From positions 1,302,001-1,366,000 of the forward strand of contig JAACJK010000002.1 in assembly GCA_013368325.1 (NCBI GenBank): a DNA stretch of 64,000 bases, given 5' to 3'. Shown in pieces: positions 47,673-58,089 of this stretch. Within the stretch, counting starts at the first letter, position 1, and the number at the start of each line of letters is the position of its first letter. Made by a program: the position numbers and the translations under genes. This DNA is from Ephemerocybe angulata (taxonomy: Eukaryota > Basidiomycota > Agaricomycetes > Agaricales > Psathyrellaceae). The notes beneath the pieces are model-generated. The model did no database searches and was not told the origin of the DNA. It saw only the letters and a program-made list of their open reading frames with translations.

Positions 47673-48771
47673 ATGGCAAACCAACGGAAAGCCGAGCGCC
47701 TGAAGAACCTAGCTTTGGTTTGTGTCGAAGCTGAGCGCTTAGAGAGGCGAAGAGAAGTCAGCCGCAGGTCTAGTCAAAAGCTATATTATAAGTAAGTCCC
47801 ACTTCTTACACAAGAACTCGAACTTGACCGCATCCTCCAGGAATCTTGAAAAGTCTAGGAAAGATGGCGTGGAGCGTTCAAGGAGAGCTCGTGCTCTCAA
47901 TGGGGTCAAAAAGACACGCTCCACCCTCGGTCAACTTCAGAAGGATCGCTTGGAAAGGCAGCGAGAGGCAAGTCGAAAGTCAAGCAAAAAGTTTTACTAT
48001 AAGTAAGTCGGTCATGTGCTATTAGACTGCGATGTCTGATTTATCCATTCTAGATCCCTCGCTGAGTCTCGGAAGAATGGTGCTGCTCGTACTCGTAAGT
48101 GTCGGATGGAAAAGAAAAGGTGAGTCGTTATCCGCTGTACAGGCTTGCAGAGTTCACTTTTCAATGAATTATATAGACGGGAATTAAGCGTCAAGAATCC
48201 CCAGAAACTCGTCTCGGCCGTCCAGTCGCCAGTTAAACAAAGCACACGAGCTCCGCAGGCGAAGCGTTCCAACAGATCCCCTCCGACGCCCAGATTCTCT
48301 ACCCCTCGACAGGAAGGAAGTTTACCGCCGTCCAGCGACCGTTCAATCTCTCCACCTCCAAGGTCCTTCGCTACGCCGATTCGTTCACGACGCCAGGACC
48401 GTTCAATCTCTCCACCTCCAAGGTCCTTCGCTACGCCGATTCGTTCACGACGCCAGAGGTCATCAGAAGCCAACGAGGAAGGCTCGCCTTCCCTCCCCGA
48501 ATTGCCCCCCTCTCCTCCTCGCCAATATCGTCTCCCCATCCTTCCCCCCGGACCAGAGTGGGAAATTCGCCACGAGAGACTTTGCGCCAACCTAGATAAG
48601 AGCGAGAAGGAGTTCCTGGGTAACGTTTGGGGTAGTGCCGTGCATATGTGCAAGCAAGGATGGGCGATTGATTGGAGCATCCTTTGGGAGAGAGCCTACC
48701 GGGAAGAGGCAGAGACATGGATATATGTACAGCGCCGCTATGGAGGTCGGGATATCGAGCCTTATCTCTAA
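47673..48771 (+). CDS. Basic protein with duplicated SRK/YYK repeat
   Basis: Protein of 313 residues; exons 47673-47791, 47841-48002, 48054-48119, 48177-48771 (942 nt). The N-terminal third has two copies of a highly basic unit of about 38 residues, LERRREVSRRSSQKLYYK then LEKSRKDG, and LERQREASRKSSKKFYYK then LAESRKNG. An intron splits both copies at the same place (after YYK), so the repeat arose by exon duplication. The charge and helix-forming pattern suggest nucleic-acid binding (inference). The middle is Pro/Ser/Arg-rich with an exact 20-residue duplication; the C-terminus (EWEIRHERLCANLDKSEKEF to the end) is conserved-looking and helical. Similar basic repeat proteins are common but uncharacterised in Agaricomycetes. 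It lies 188 bp after the previous gene, same strand. Confidence 0.72.
48337..48456 (+). repeat. Exact 60-bp tandem duplication inside a coding exon
   Basis: Two adjacent identical 60-bp copies (48337-48396 and 48397-48456) encode a repeated DRSISPPPRSFATPIRSRRQ unit. Identity suggests a very recent slippage or unequal-exchange event that kept the frame. Confidence 0.95.
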
Positions 48772-50490
48772 TAAATGTATACATATCCATTATCCGTAAT
48801 CTAACCCAAGGATCAGCCGAACCTTGAGGCTTGAAGCTTGAGATCTGAGACGGCGTGCCACGCATATCCTACTCGCCCGATACCAAGTTAGTATCTGCAG
48901 TTTCCGCACATTATAGTCCGATGATCGATCCGGTCTGTTCACTCTTGTCGTCTCCACTGTTGCTGGACGATCTCGATGCCTCCTCGCGCCGCCGCCACTG
49001 TTGTCCGCGCCGCTGCCGCTGATCAGATATGAGTTCGATGAGCATGTTATTGAACCACTGCGCCTGTCAATGGAGCTGAGGACGAACGGGGGTATGGGCA
49101 GCCTAATAAGTTAGTTTATGCTATGCTTCGTGGAATTTCTATTGCCTGTTCACCCGCAGAACACGCCAACTTGCCTCACGTCAGGAACATCACGCCGTCA
49201 GTTACATACCATTCCAGCCCTTTCCTGACCTCTAAACAAGCTCGGTCCCTCCGGAGGCTTAGACATACCTGAGGGGAACTATTTATATGTATTCAGAGGT
49301 ACTCTTCGTACACATAGGCCCCGGAACGCGATGTATAATGCCCTATTCCTTCACGCGTCAGGCACATCACAATGTCTGTTACATATTATTGCAGGGCTCT
49401 GCTGGGCTCTATACCAGCCCGGCGACTCCAAAAATTGCCCTGTGCTTGAGGGACGGCTTTCTGCTATATTTAGAGTTCTTGTTTATACCCATGGCCTTCG
49501 AGACGCAAGGTATAATGAGCCTGCCCTCCATGCGTCAGGTACATCATAATGTCAGTTACATCTCAAGGTAGGCCTCTCCTGACCTCTACACAAGCCCGGC
49601 GACTCAGAAAATTTATGTGTGCTTCAGAGAAGGATTCCTCTGATATTTAGAGTTCCCCTCCATACCCGTAGGCCGCGAGGCACAAGGTATAATGCCCTAT
49701 CCCTCCAGGCGTCAAGTACATCATAATGTCAGTTACATATCATTCAAAGCCTCTCCGGGCCTCTATGCGAGCCTAATGAGTCCTGCAGTACTTACATGCT
49801 TGAAAGGACACTCCCCTGGCTATTTCAAGCTAATTTTTATATACTTACTCCCTAGGACATGTACCAGAAACAGTATGTGTCTGGACTGGAGTTGCCGCGA
49901 TGGGCATCAATGGGACACCACAATCCTTCACAGCAAGCTTGTCATTATACCCCAACAATCATCTGGGGTTGGCTATCGGGCCTATTCTATCCGTCTTCCT
50001 TTGTATTTAGAAACCTAGTCTCATACACGCACTGCCCACCGCACCACTGAGGACGCACCAAATGGGATAGCACGGAGGTCCGTCTCGGTCAATATCGAAT
50101 ATCGCAAAGTTCGTCAAATGGCCTTGACTAACTTGTCAAGGATATGGGTGGGTACGAGGATATGGGGTACCCACAAACTAGATACGTCGAACGATGGTGT
50201 TAGGTCATATCCAAAAGAAAACAAACGAAGGGCTGAACTGTGGGTCCTCGAAGCATTGAAGATTCAAAAGGGAAGGATGACAACAACGTGGACGCTGGAG
50301 CATAAAAACAAATACACTACAGAGGGATCGAACTACGTTCAGCTTACTCCGACTTACAGGACACTCTCCGACCATATATAGAGTACTTAACCGCTGCACC
50401 ACTTCAGATTACATCCAGCCATGGCATGGGAAAGGTTTGGGCGCTTAATCTTCTGTCTCCCAACGATCTCACGGGGTGGCATCTCACGGG
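48772..50490. other. Intergenic region containing a 177-bp tandem array
   Basis: About 1.7 kb without a supported gene. The centre is occupied by four 177-bp repeats; the end (50439) has an exact GGGCGCTTAA. Confidence 0.6.
49155..49865 (+). repeat. Four diverged copies of a 177-bp tandem repeat
   Basis: Anchors such as GTCAGG-ACATCA followed by GTCAGTTACAT recur at 49181, 49358, 49535 and 49712, exactly 177 bp apart each time. Copies differ at many positions, so the array is old but has kept its register. Copies 2-4 contain TATAATG just before the anchor. Confidence 0.88.
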
Positions 50491-52002
50491 ATGACGGGTA
50501 TATCGGAAGCTGCGAACTCAATTTTCAGCTCTGATCCATGCATCATGCCCAACGCCTTCATCCGAACCACAGATCCGGCTGGACGCCAGCGGATACAACG
50601 CTGTTTAGACGAGCTCTGCCGCGAGCCTGAAGATGAAGACCTTGTCGCAATAGCGAAGGAATGGGCTCGAATGAGCTGGACCACGGCTGATGGAACAGTG
50701 TTCAAATTGAGCACGCGCAGAACGACAGTAGAGGTTGAAGAAGGTACGCACATGCCTTACTTCATACTCGTCTCTGCTGATCTCTTGCTGAATGCGGCCG
50801 TTAGACATCCCTGCCCTCCGAACAAGTCCAGATGAGGTTCGCGCCGCAACTCAGGAATATCTCAAGTGCCTCCTTGCCAGAAAGTCAGGACATACGAGGT
50901 TTATCCTGCCCAAGATGGCCGTGATCCTGTCCAGTCGTGGACCCAGTGACGCGGACAAGGTGGATGAATGCTTTTTTCTTCGCCATCACTGTCCGTTCGG
51001 AATCCGACCGAAAATCCCAATCGCAGACGAGAACGGCGTGTTGACTTCCTTCGAATGGCCTTGGATGCCCGTTGACCCCTCATGCCCTTTTGAGGAGCTC
51101 CTCTCCGACCTCTCCACCGTGCTCCTCTCTGACCTCTGCCCCACAGTGCCCTCCGGTAAGTCCCTTATTCACGCATGCCGAAATAAATTCCGACCTAATG
51201 ACACTGCATAGGCATCGAAAGCAGCCTTACGAGTGGACATACCCCTCAGATCCCGAAGACGCCCTTGTGCGACAAGGCTTTTCTTCGCGTGGATGCAGAG
51301 GGTGAGCGCTTAGCTTGTATTTCGTCGAGATCAACCGCTAAAAATGTTATATCTAGCTATGGAATCAATTCATAACAGCTGGGCTTCGTTCAATGCTGAG
51401 CAGCTGCGGCTGTGCGAGACGGAGTTTCTACGTGCCCCAGAGGATAGAGAACTGATTCAAGTGGCCAAAGACTGGGCTGAAATGGTCTGGATCACTGCCG
51501 ACGGAAGGGATTTCTATCTTACCCACATGAGTGAGTATCTCATCAACAGAAAATTTCTCTTCGTGCCGTCTGATCTCAACCATTCTCATTGCAGTCACCG
51601 GTGAACCAGGTACTACGCTCGCCCTTCACCTCCGATTATCTCTGTTGCTAACCATGCCAATGACCAACAGAAACAGGAGCCCTTCGAGTTAGTCGGTCTG
51701 AAATCCGAAAGACTACCGAAGGATACCTTCATTGTCTTGTACAACGGAGGAAGTTCCATTCGACCTTCGTGCAGCCGAAGATCCGAGCTGTTATGGCTCT
51801 GCCCAACCTCAGCCCTCGCGATAAGGTCGAGCAGTGCCTAGTTTTGCGTTCCTTTTCTCCGTTGGCAATCGAGAGCAAAGTTCCCTACCAGAATAGGGAC
51901 GGGAGTATAGAGTTTAGATACGTTTGGGAGCCCGTCGTTCCAACGTTCATTGGGGCACTGTTACGCGACCTGTCATTGACATCATCGACCTATTCCTATT
52001 AA
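50491..52002 (+). CDS. Hypothetical protein with two copies of an unknown domain
   Basis: Six-exon model: 50491-50743, 50805-51155, 51212-51301, 51357-51530, 51595-51609, 51671-52002 (1215 nt, 404 residues). The protein is a tandem repeat of one domain. Copy A has LCREPEDEDLVAIAKEWARM, WTTADGTVFKLST, then EYLKCLLARKSG, DKVDECFFLRHHCPFGI. Copy B has FLRAPEDRELIQVAKDWAEM, WITADGRDFYLTH, then GYLHCLVQRRKF, DKVEQCLVLRSFSPLAI. The copies are clearly homologous but well diverged. Exon 5 is only 15 nt. The two halves could instead be two adjacent genes (second ATG at 51359), but the linking exon 51212-51301 keeps the frame open. No known family recognised; no signal peptide or membrane segment. Confidence 0.65.
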
Positions 52003-52339
52003 GTAGTATTAAGCCTTATTAAGCTTTAAGCTTTTGGCTCGGCTTCAGGCTCCGAAAGGAAGCGTTTCGTTACCCAAATAGCTCCAAATAGGGCTTGTTA
52101 GGATTACACGTTTCTCCTCTGACTTTCATCAGTAACTTGTATAATGAATGTGTTGCTTCATCGTATGTCGCCCCTCCTCTGCACCCGGGGGCTTATTCAC
52201 AGCCCGATTGAGACCCCACTCGGAAGATGTCGGAAGCTGGCACGGCGACTGCTGCCCTAGCGCTCTTGAATCCGAGCCTATCCTATCCTTCAATCCGAAC
52301 CTATCAGTCTAGTTTGCGAGAACGACTTCATCTCACAAT

Positions 52340-55300
52340 ATGCCTAACATCGAAGATTCCGAGATCATGGCTATGGCTAAACGTAAGGATGTCTGTTACA
52401 TGCGGTGTTCACTGTGTTAATCATTGAAATCCAGAGACTATTGAGGAGATAACAAAAAAGTTCCCTCAAGAGGATATGGATTCCATTGCTGGTGAGTCCT
52501 GGCGCTAGGGAATGAAGTTTCTACTGATGTACCTCAGGTCATATCTATGAAAGAATGTGCGGACTAGAGGGCGAAAGGTCCAATTTCCAGCTAAAAGTCG
52601 ACCTCCGTAAAAGGGAAGGCAAAAGCGTAATGGCGAAGACTCTTCAAGCCGTTGAAAAGCGCGATCTCGGGATCCTGGCCTGCAAAAAGGCGATGGAACT
52701 GGTGAAGGGTGGCAGAGACCCCGCGATGCGTTCTTCATCCCTCTCCCCCCCTCCTGAAGACCTCGAGGATGGAGGTGCTGAGAACAACGATACTGTGCTG
52801 GACCCCAACTCCCGGCCTCCCAGCGACCCTCCCATCCCCAAGCAAGTCGTCAACCGGGCGATGGAGACCGTCACCCAGCCCGTCGAGCGTCTTGAGCCCA
52901 ACTCCCGGCCTCCCAACGACCCTCCCATCCCCAAGCAAGTCGTCAACCGGGCGATGGAGACCGTCACCCAGCCCGTCGAGCGTCTTGAGCCCAACTCCCG
53001 GCCTCCCAACGACCCTCCCATCCCCAAACAAGTCATCAACGCGGCGATGGAGACCGTCACCCAGCCCGTCGAGCGACTTGAGCCCAACCCCCGGCCTCCC
53101 AATGACCCTCCCATCCCCAAGCAAGTCGACAACGCGGCGATGGAGACCGTCACCCAGCCTGTCGAGCATTCGCTCGACCCCAACTCTCAGGCACCCGGTA
53201 ATCCACCCATCCCCGAGCAAGTCGTCGACTCTCCTTCCAACGGTGCTCCCGAGGGCGAGCGAGGTGTCGGCTCCCAACCGGCGATGGAGACCGTCACCCA
53301 GCCTGTCGAGCATTCGCTCGACCCCAACTCTCAGGCAACCGGTAATCCACCCATCCCCGAGCAAGTCGGCGACTCTCCTTCCAATGGTGCTCCCGAGGGC
53401 GAGCGAGGTGTCGGCTCCCAACCGGCGATGGAGACCGTCACCCAGCCTGTCGAGCATTCGCTCGACCCCTACTCTCAGGCAACCGGTAATCCACCCATCC
53501 CCGAGCAAGTCGGCGACTCTCCTTCCAACGGTGCTCCCGAGGGCGAGCGAGGTGTCGGCTCCCAACCGGCGATGGAGACCGTCACCCAGCCTGTCGAGCG
53601 TCTCGACCCCAACTCCCCCAACTCGAATGCAACCGATGATCAACCCAGTTCTCAGCCCCCCAACCACTCTCCTCACTCCCAGCCTATCAACCGACTTGTC
53701 TCTGCCGGTCCTGCCACCGTCAACGACTCACAACTTGAGCATGAAGATTTCATGGAGAAGCGCAAATTTCTTCTGTCCCAAGTGGACGATAGATTGGTCC
53801 GAAAGGCAAATGTGCCTTTGACCGCTGAAGAGCTCAAGAAGAAGCGTGAGGACTATCTCCTCGAGTTGGGCGTGTCCATGAACAAGCAATTTGAGGCCTA
53901 CAAAGAAAGTGAGTCTGTTAATACCTCCCTATAAGCCTTACTAGTGTTGACTGAGAAGGAAAAGAGCAACGTTTGTTGAATGGAGGTCCCGAAGATGAAA
54001 ACGCAGGGGACATGAAACGCGAAGATGGACGTGAAGATGCAGGGGACGCGGGAAGGCGAGGATCAGCAATCGAAGACGAAGATGAACTTGAAGACTCAGA
54101 GGACGCGGGAGGGCAAGGATCAGCAATCGTGGAAGACGAAGATGGACCTGAAGACACAGGGGCAGGAGGGCGAGCATCAGCGATTGCGAATGGTATGTTA
54201 TTGACCTTCGAACACGCTGATTTGCGTTAAAATGATTTAGATGTTTCCGACGATGAAAGGGAGGAAGAACACCTCTTTGGCCCCTTAAACGTATCCGAAG
54301 ATGAAGACGATGATGATCAAGATTTGCCCAGTGAGTAGTCGCCCCTGTGAAACGCCCCTCCTGCTAAACCGATTCAGATATAACGAATTACGTGCGCATG
54401 CACTCTTTCCACGGAGAAAGTGACGAAGAAAGCGATTCCGGTAGCGACTCAGAGTACAAGATCAAGATCACTGGTAGGTCCTTTTGCCCTCGTATGGCTG
54501 TGGATACTTGAGAGCCTAACGTACCTTGTAGCCCATAGGAAGGATGTTAACTTTGACAACAAGGATGTCGATATGAACCTGATTCGGGAAGAAAAACCTG
54601 TGAAACCGTCGGGAGACTCAAAATCGAAAAGAGAGGAGGAAGCTCGGGAGGCAGAACTGGCTGGTACGTTCAGAAACAATCGTGCCACTAGGATCAGGAC
54701 TGACATATCACAGGTTATTGCCCCTCTGTTGTCCACAACTTTATTGTGGCGAGAACCCCCGTCCCGCTCCCATATCGACGTTGGGCAAGGGTACAGCAAC
54801 ACTTCCTGCCTGAAGCCGCGTTAATCTCCCTCGACTTTGCCCTTCAGTTCCTACTGGTCTCCCCAACAAAGCAGTACCCCGAATGGACGACTCGTTGCCA
54901 TTATCACACTACCCTCGACCAGACCGCCACTGTGAATGACCTGGATAACGCTGAACGACAAGCCAACATCAAGCCCCCGACGAAGCCTGGCAAGAAGTGC
55001 CCCTCATTCAAGGGGAACCTCGTGACGGGAGTTCCCTACCGTCGCTCTGGTGAAAGTACGGTCCCAGAGGAGGTCTTGAAAGTTACACCAAAAAGCAGGA
55101 AAGGGACGGTTCTCATGGCGAGAGGGTCAAGCACAGACGTGGCGGTCCTTCCCCCCTCCCCTACACATCTCGACAGCAGCAAGTGGCTCGAATTCTTCCT
55201 CAAGGACCCCGATGGTCGATACATTTGCCATTGTGGCTGCATTTTGGAAGAAGTCCTGCTCGACTTTTATCTCTGGAAAGCGGCGCATCCCTTGTACTCG

Positions 55301-56302
55301 GTCTCGACAGGGACATCGGAACCGTTGGGTAATCCTGTGGATCCCAGAACCCGCGCCCACTATCACAAGGTGCTGACGAGCTTCGGAATCAACGTCAGGT
55401 CTCTCTACAAGTACGACGACGATGGTCAGCTCCAAGTGCCGGTCGTTGGTAGTTACTGGTACACGGTGCCAGACGAAGGCGACGACGACCGCTTTGACGA
55501 TGACGACGATGATGGGGAGAGGAGGCGCAGGAGTTCGGAACCCGAGGACGAGACCCATGACGATGGCAGCGGGGGTGAAGAGTATGTCGAACGGAAGAAG
55601 AGGCGCAGGAGCTCGCATGATCGGGACGAAGATTATGGCGATCAAACGAAGAGCTCCCACCACGACGAGAGGCGGGGCAACAAGCACCGACAGCCTAAGA
55701 GGAGGAGGACGAGTTCAGATCACGAGGAGCGGTCCTACCACGACGATAGGCGAGGCAACAAGCGCCGAGACCGTAAGAGGGGGAGGAGTTCAGCTCACGA
55801 GGACGGGTCCTACTACGATGACAGCGGGAGTGACGAGTACCAGGAGGATAGGAGGGGTGGCAGTCCGGGTCAGGATCGTGATAGCAAAGAGGGCGGTCGT
55901 CGGGAAGTTCGACCAAGGGCTGCTCGTATGGTAGCAACTGAAGTAGGGACCCACGAGGCAAAGAACCGGGATCCAACCGGGTCTGAGCGGGCGATGGGTG
56001 GGATGATTCGTGACAAGCCTAAGGGGGCTTCTAAGCATGGTGGAGGAGGTCCAAAGAAAAGCAAGATGGCTGTTATGTCCAAGACCAAGAAGGATGCGAG
56101 CCGCCTGGCGATATTGCGACGAGTTCGACAGGCGCCTGCGGGCGGTCGTAGGCCCATCCCCAATGTGCAACGGCAAGGTAGCATCTCGAGTTCCAAAGCG
56201 AAGGAAGGTGACCCCGATGTCCAAGATGACAAACGATTGGAGCCCCACGGCGATATTGCAGCGAGTTCGACGGGGACGAGTGGGCCAAATGTTGTGCAGT
56301 GA
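52340..56302 (+). CDS. Large hypothetical protein with minisatellite repeats and acidic/basic tail
   Basis: Eight-exon model: 52340-52382, 52435-52491, 52538-53908, 53959-54192, 54241-54330, 54378-54473, 54532-54663, 54714-56302 (3612 nt, 1203 residues). All seven introns are 46-58 nt and in phase 1, strong support for one gene. Parts: a helical N-terminus (ETIEEITKKFPQEDMDSI-like, to residue about 85); four 31-residue Pro-rich repeats with AMETVTQPVERLEP; three 48-residue repeats with GAPEGERGVGSQPAMETVTQ; a Lys/Glu helix; a long acidic stretch with GSAIEDEDE-type repeats; a compact, probably folded domain (residues about 675-920, with YCPSVVHNF, FLPEAALISLDFALQFLL and YICHCGCILEEVLLDFYLW); and a tail of alternating Arg- and Asp-rich runs (ERRRRSSEPED, ERKKRRRSS). 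Family not recognised. The folded domain has CHCGC, a possible metal site. Confidence 0.68.
52800..53172 (+). repeat. 93-bp coding minisatellite, about four units
   Basis: Four nearly identical 93-bp units encode the 31-residue Pro-rich repeat. Because 93 is a multiple of three and stops are absent, other frames and the opposite strand are also open. Confidence 0.93.
53137..53600 (+). repeat. 144-bp coding minisatellite, about three units
   Basis: GCGATGGAGACCGTCACCCA recurs at 53281, 53425 and 53569, exactly 144 bp apart, continuing from the 93-bp array with which it shares this segment. The units differ by a few substitutions. Confidence 0.93.
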
Positions 56303-56611
56303 CAAGGTAGCCTCTCCATTGGTTAATATCTCTTGATATCTCTATAATCTCTCTCAGTCCTCTCCTTCGCATCGGATTTTCATTTATGTATAGTTATATT
56401 CTTTTTGTTCTTTCAGTACTTCCTAAGCGAGCTAATTTACATGGTGTATATCCTCAAATTCTATGGTGTGCTGCGTCCGACTTACTTACCGGCGGCGACG
56501 GTAAATTTCGGTAAACATACTGATAACCGGCGCCGCCCTTCGCGCCGATTTCTTTTTTGGGACCTGTCTTCTCTCCTTCCCTCTAATTTGTCCTACCCAT
56601 CCACCTCTTCA

Positions 56612-58051
56612 ATGTCTGCCTTGATCATGGACTCTTCCGCTGAAACTAAAAGGCCCTTCGTCTACGATTGGCCCAGCGATGTGGTGGCCACTATCATCTT
56701 TTGGACCCGCGACTTATTTCATGAAGTGGCAGAGGGTGCGGCCGATCGCCTTCATGTCCTTCCCCCAAGACCATACCTCATGCGAGTCAATCGCCAGTGG
56801 CACAATGTCATGGTCTCAAGACGTACCTTCTTCACCACCGTCGTTGCCATCGTCGAGTATGTCGATTACGGTCGAATTATGAACGCAGGGGCAGTGGGAT
56901 ATGCCTTGACGCACAGTGGTGCATGCTCCCTCGATATTATCTTCCTTGCGACCTTCTCGAGAAACCAAGCAGACGAAAGGTGGAAGGGGAGAGGAGTGGA
57001 GTGGAAGGACTCGGTTCGGTGGCTGATGAGCACGGGGACGATGGATCGCTGCAAGACGTTCAGCTTTACGATGCCTGGCTACCCTGGAAAAGATGTGTTC
57101 GCTTCGCCTGAACGAATCGAAACCTACCCTCAGCTCGAAGAAGTTCGGATAAACGGGTACGATGGCCTTTATCACCCGATTCCCGGGGTTCTTCAGGGCC
57201 CAAACCTTAAACGCCTGTATGTCGCTGGCTTCGAGAAGATTTTCGACGCGACTTTACCCACCGCTCGTCGTATTGAATGGGCGAATTTGCATACCCTCAA
57301 CCTCCACGACGCCAGGTACACGCCCTTCGAAATACACGCCCTCCTAAGCGCAACGACATCGCTCATCGATCTGAAGATTGCCTGCAACGACTCCCTCCAG
57401 GAGGAACCCCGTCCACTCGTCCACAACGCACTGCGAAGCCTCACGATCTCCTACAACTACGAGAGAAGGGACGTGGCTGGAATGTTTGTGGCCTTCGAGT
57501 TGCTCTCCTTCCCTTCATTATCCACCCTCAACCTCTGCGTCGTCCAGCTCTGGTGGTATTCCGAGGCCCCGGGCTTTCGCTATCAAGTCCCAGCCATCAT
57601 TCGGAACCATCCCTCCATAACCTCCCTGTCCCTCAGCGGTGTCGCGTACGAAAGCTCATCGCTCGTCGATACACTGAGGCTTACACCGCACGTCAAGTCT
57701 CTAGTTCTCGGGGTTTTTGCTACGGCGGATGATGACTGGAGGCCAGTGGCGTTCGAGGGTGGGGAGTTGTTGGATATGGCGGATCCATCGGTGTGCCCAG
57801 CCTTGGCGGAGGTGACCTTGTTTTGCGCAAAGCTCTCCTTCCGCCAGCTTAGTGCGTTCCTCCTGGGAAGGGGGGCCTTGCGGAGGATTCATCTTGACGA
57901 CTGGATCGGGAATAACTCGGATTTTGAGGCGTTGGTCGCAGCAGAGAGCGAACTTGGCGCAGAGATTGTCGTGAAGCGGAATGAGAAGCAAAGGCTATAT
58001 GATGATTTACCTAGTGACGGGTGGGGATGCGCTGGCACGTTCGGTATCTGA
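56612..58051 (+). CDS. F-box/LRR-like protein
   Basis: Single-exon gene of 479 residues. The N-terminus (about 14-65: VYDWPSDVVATIIFWT, then PYLMRVNRQWHNVMVSRRTFF) matches the degenerate F-box of Agaricomycete F-box proteins. It is followed by a long series of leucine-rich stretches (PQLEEVRINGY, PNLKRLYVAGF, LHTLNLHDARY, SLIDLKIACN, ALRSLTISYN, SLSTLNLCVV, SITSLSLSGV) spaced like LRRs. The likely role is substrate recognition in an SCF ubiquitin ligase; substrate unknown. The ATG at 56612 is preferred over an upstream frame extension at 56405, which lacks family features. It is the last gene before the right arm, starting about 310 bp after the previous gene. Whether it is true cargo or host sequence caught within the element is open. 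Confidence 0.82.
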   Translation: MSALIMDSSAETKRPFVYDWPSDVVATIIFWTRDLFHEVAEGAADRLHVLPPRPYLMRVNRQWHNVMVSRRTFFTTVVAIVEYVDYGRIMNAGAVGYALTHSGACSLDIIFLATFSRNQADERWKGRGVEWKDSVRWLMSTGTMDRCKTFSFTMPGYPGKDVFASPERIETYPQLEEVRINGYDGLYHPIPGVLQGPNLKRLYVAGFEKIFDATLPTARRIEWANLHTLNLHDARYTPFEIHALLSATTSLIDLKIACNDSLQEEPRPLVHNALRSLTISYNYERRDVAGMFVAFELLSFPSLSTLNLCVVQLWWYSEAPGFRYQVPAIIRNHPSITSLSLSGVAYESSSLVDTLRLTPHVKSLVLGVFATADDDWRPVAFEGGELLDMADPSVCPALAEVTLFCAKLSFRQLSAFLLGRGALRRIHLDDWIGNNSDFEALVAAESELGAEIVVKRNEKQRLYDDLPSDGWGCAGTFGI

Positions 58052-58089
58052 AGAATAGATTAGAAATATGTGGTCTGAATTGTGACTCT

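Noticed and set aside
49155..49865. CRISPR-like array
   Set aside because: Units are 177 bp, diverged, without short repeats and unique spacers, and the genome is eukaryotic.
52709..53821. Additional long ORFs on both strands over the minisatellite (370 and 313 codons)
   Set aside because: The repeat lengths are multiples of three and lack stops, so several frames stay open; only the frame joined by seven phase-1 introns makes a consistent gene.
41850..58051. TET/JBP dioxygenase expected beside KDZ genes
   Set aside because: No HxD...H dioxygenase motif context was found in any predicted protein between the arms.
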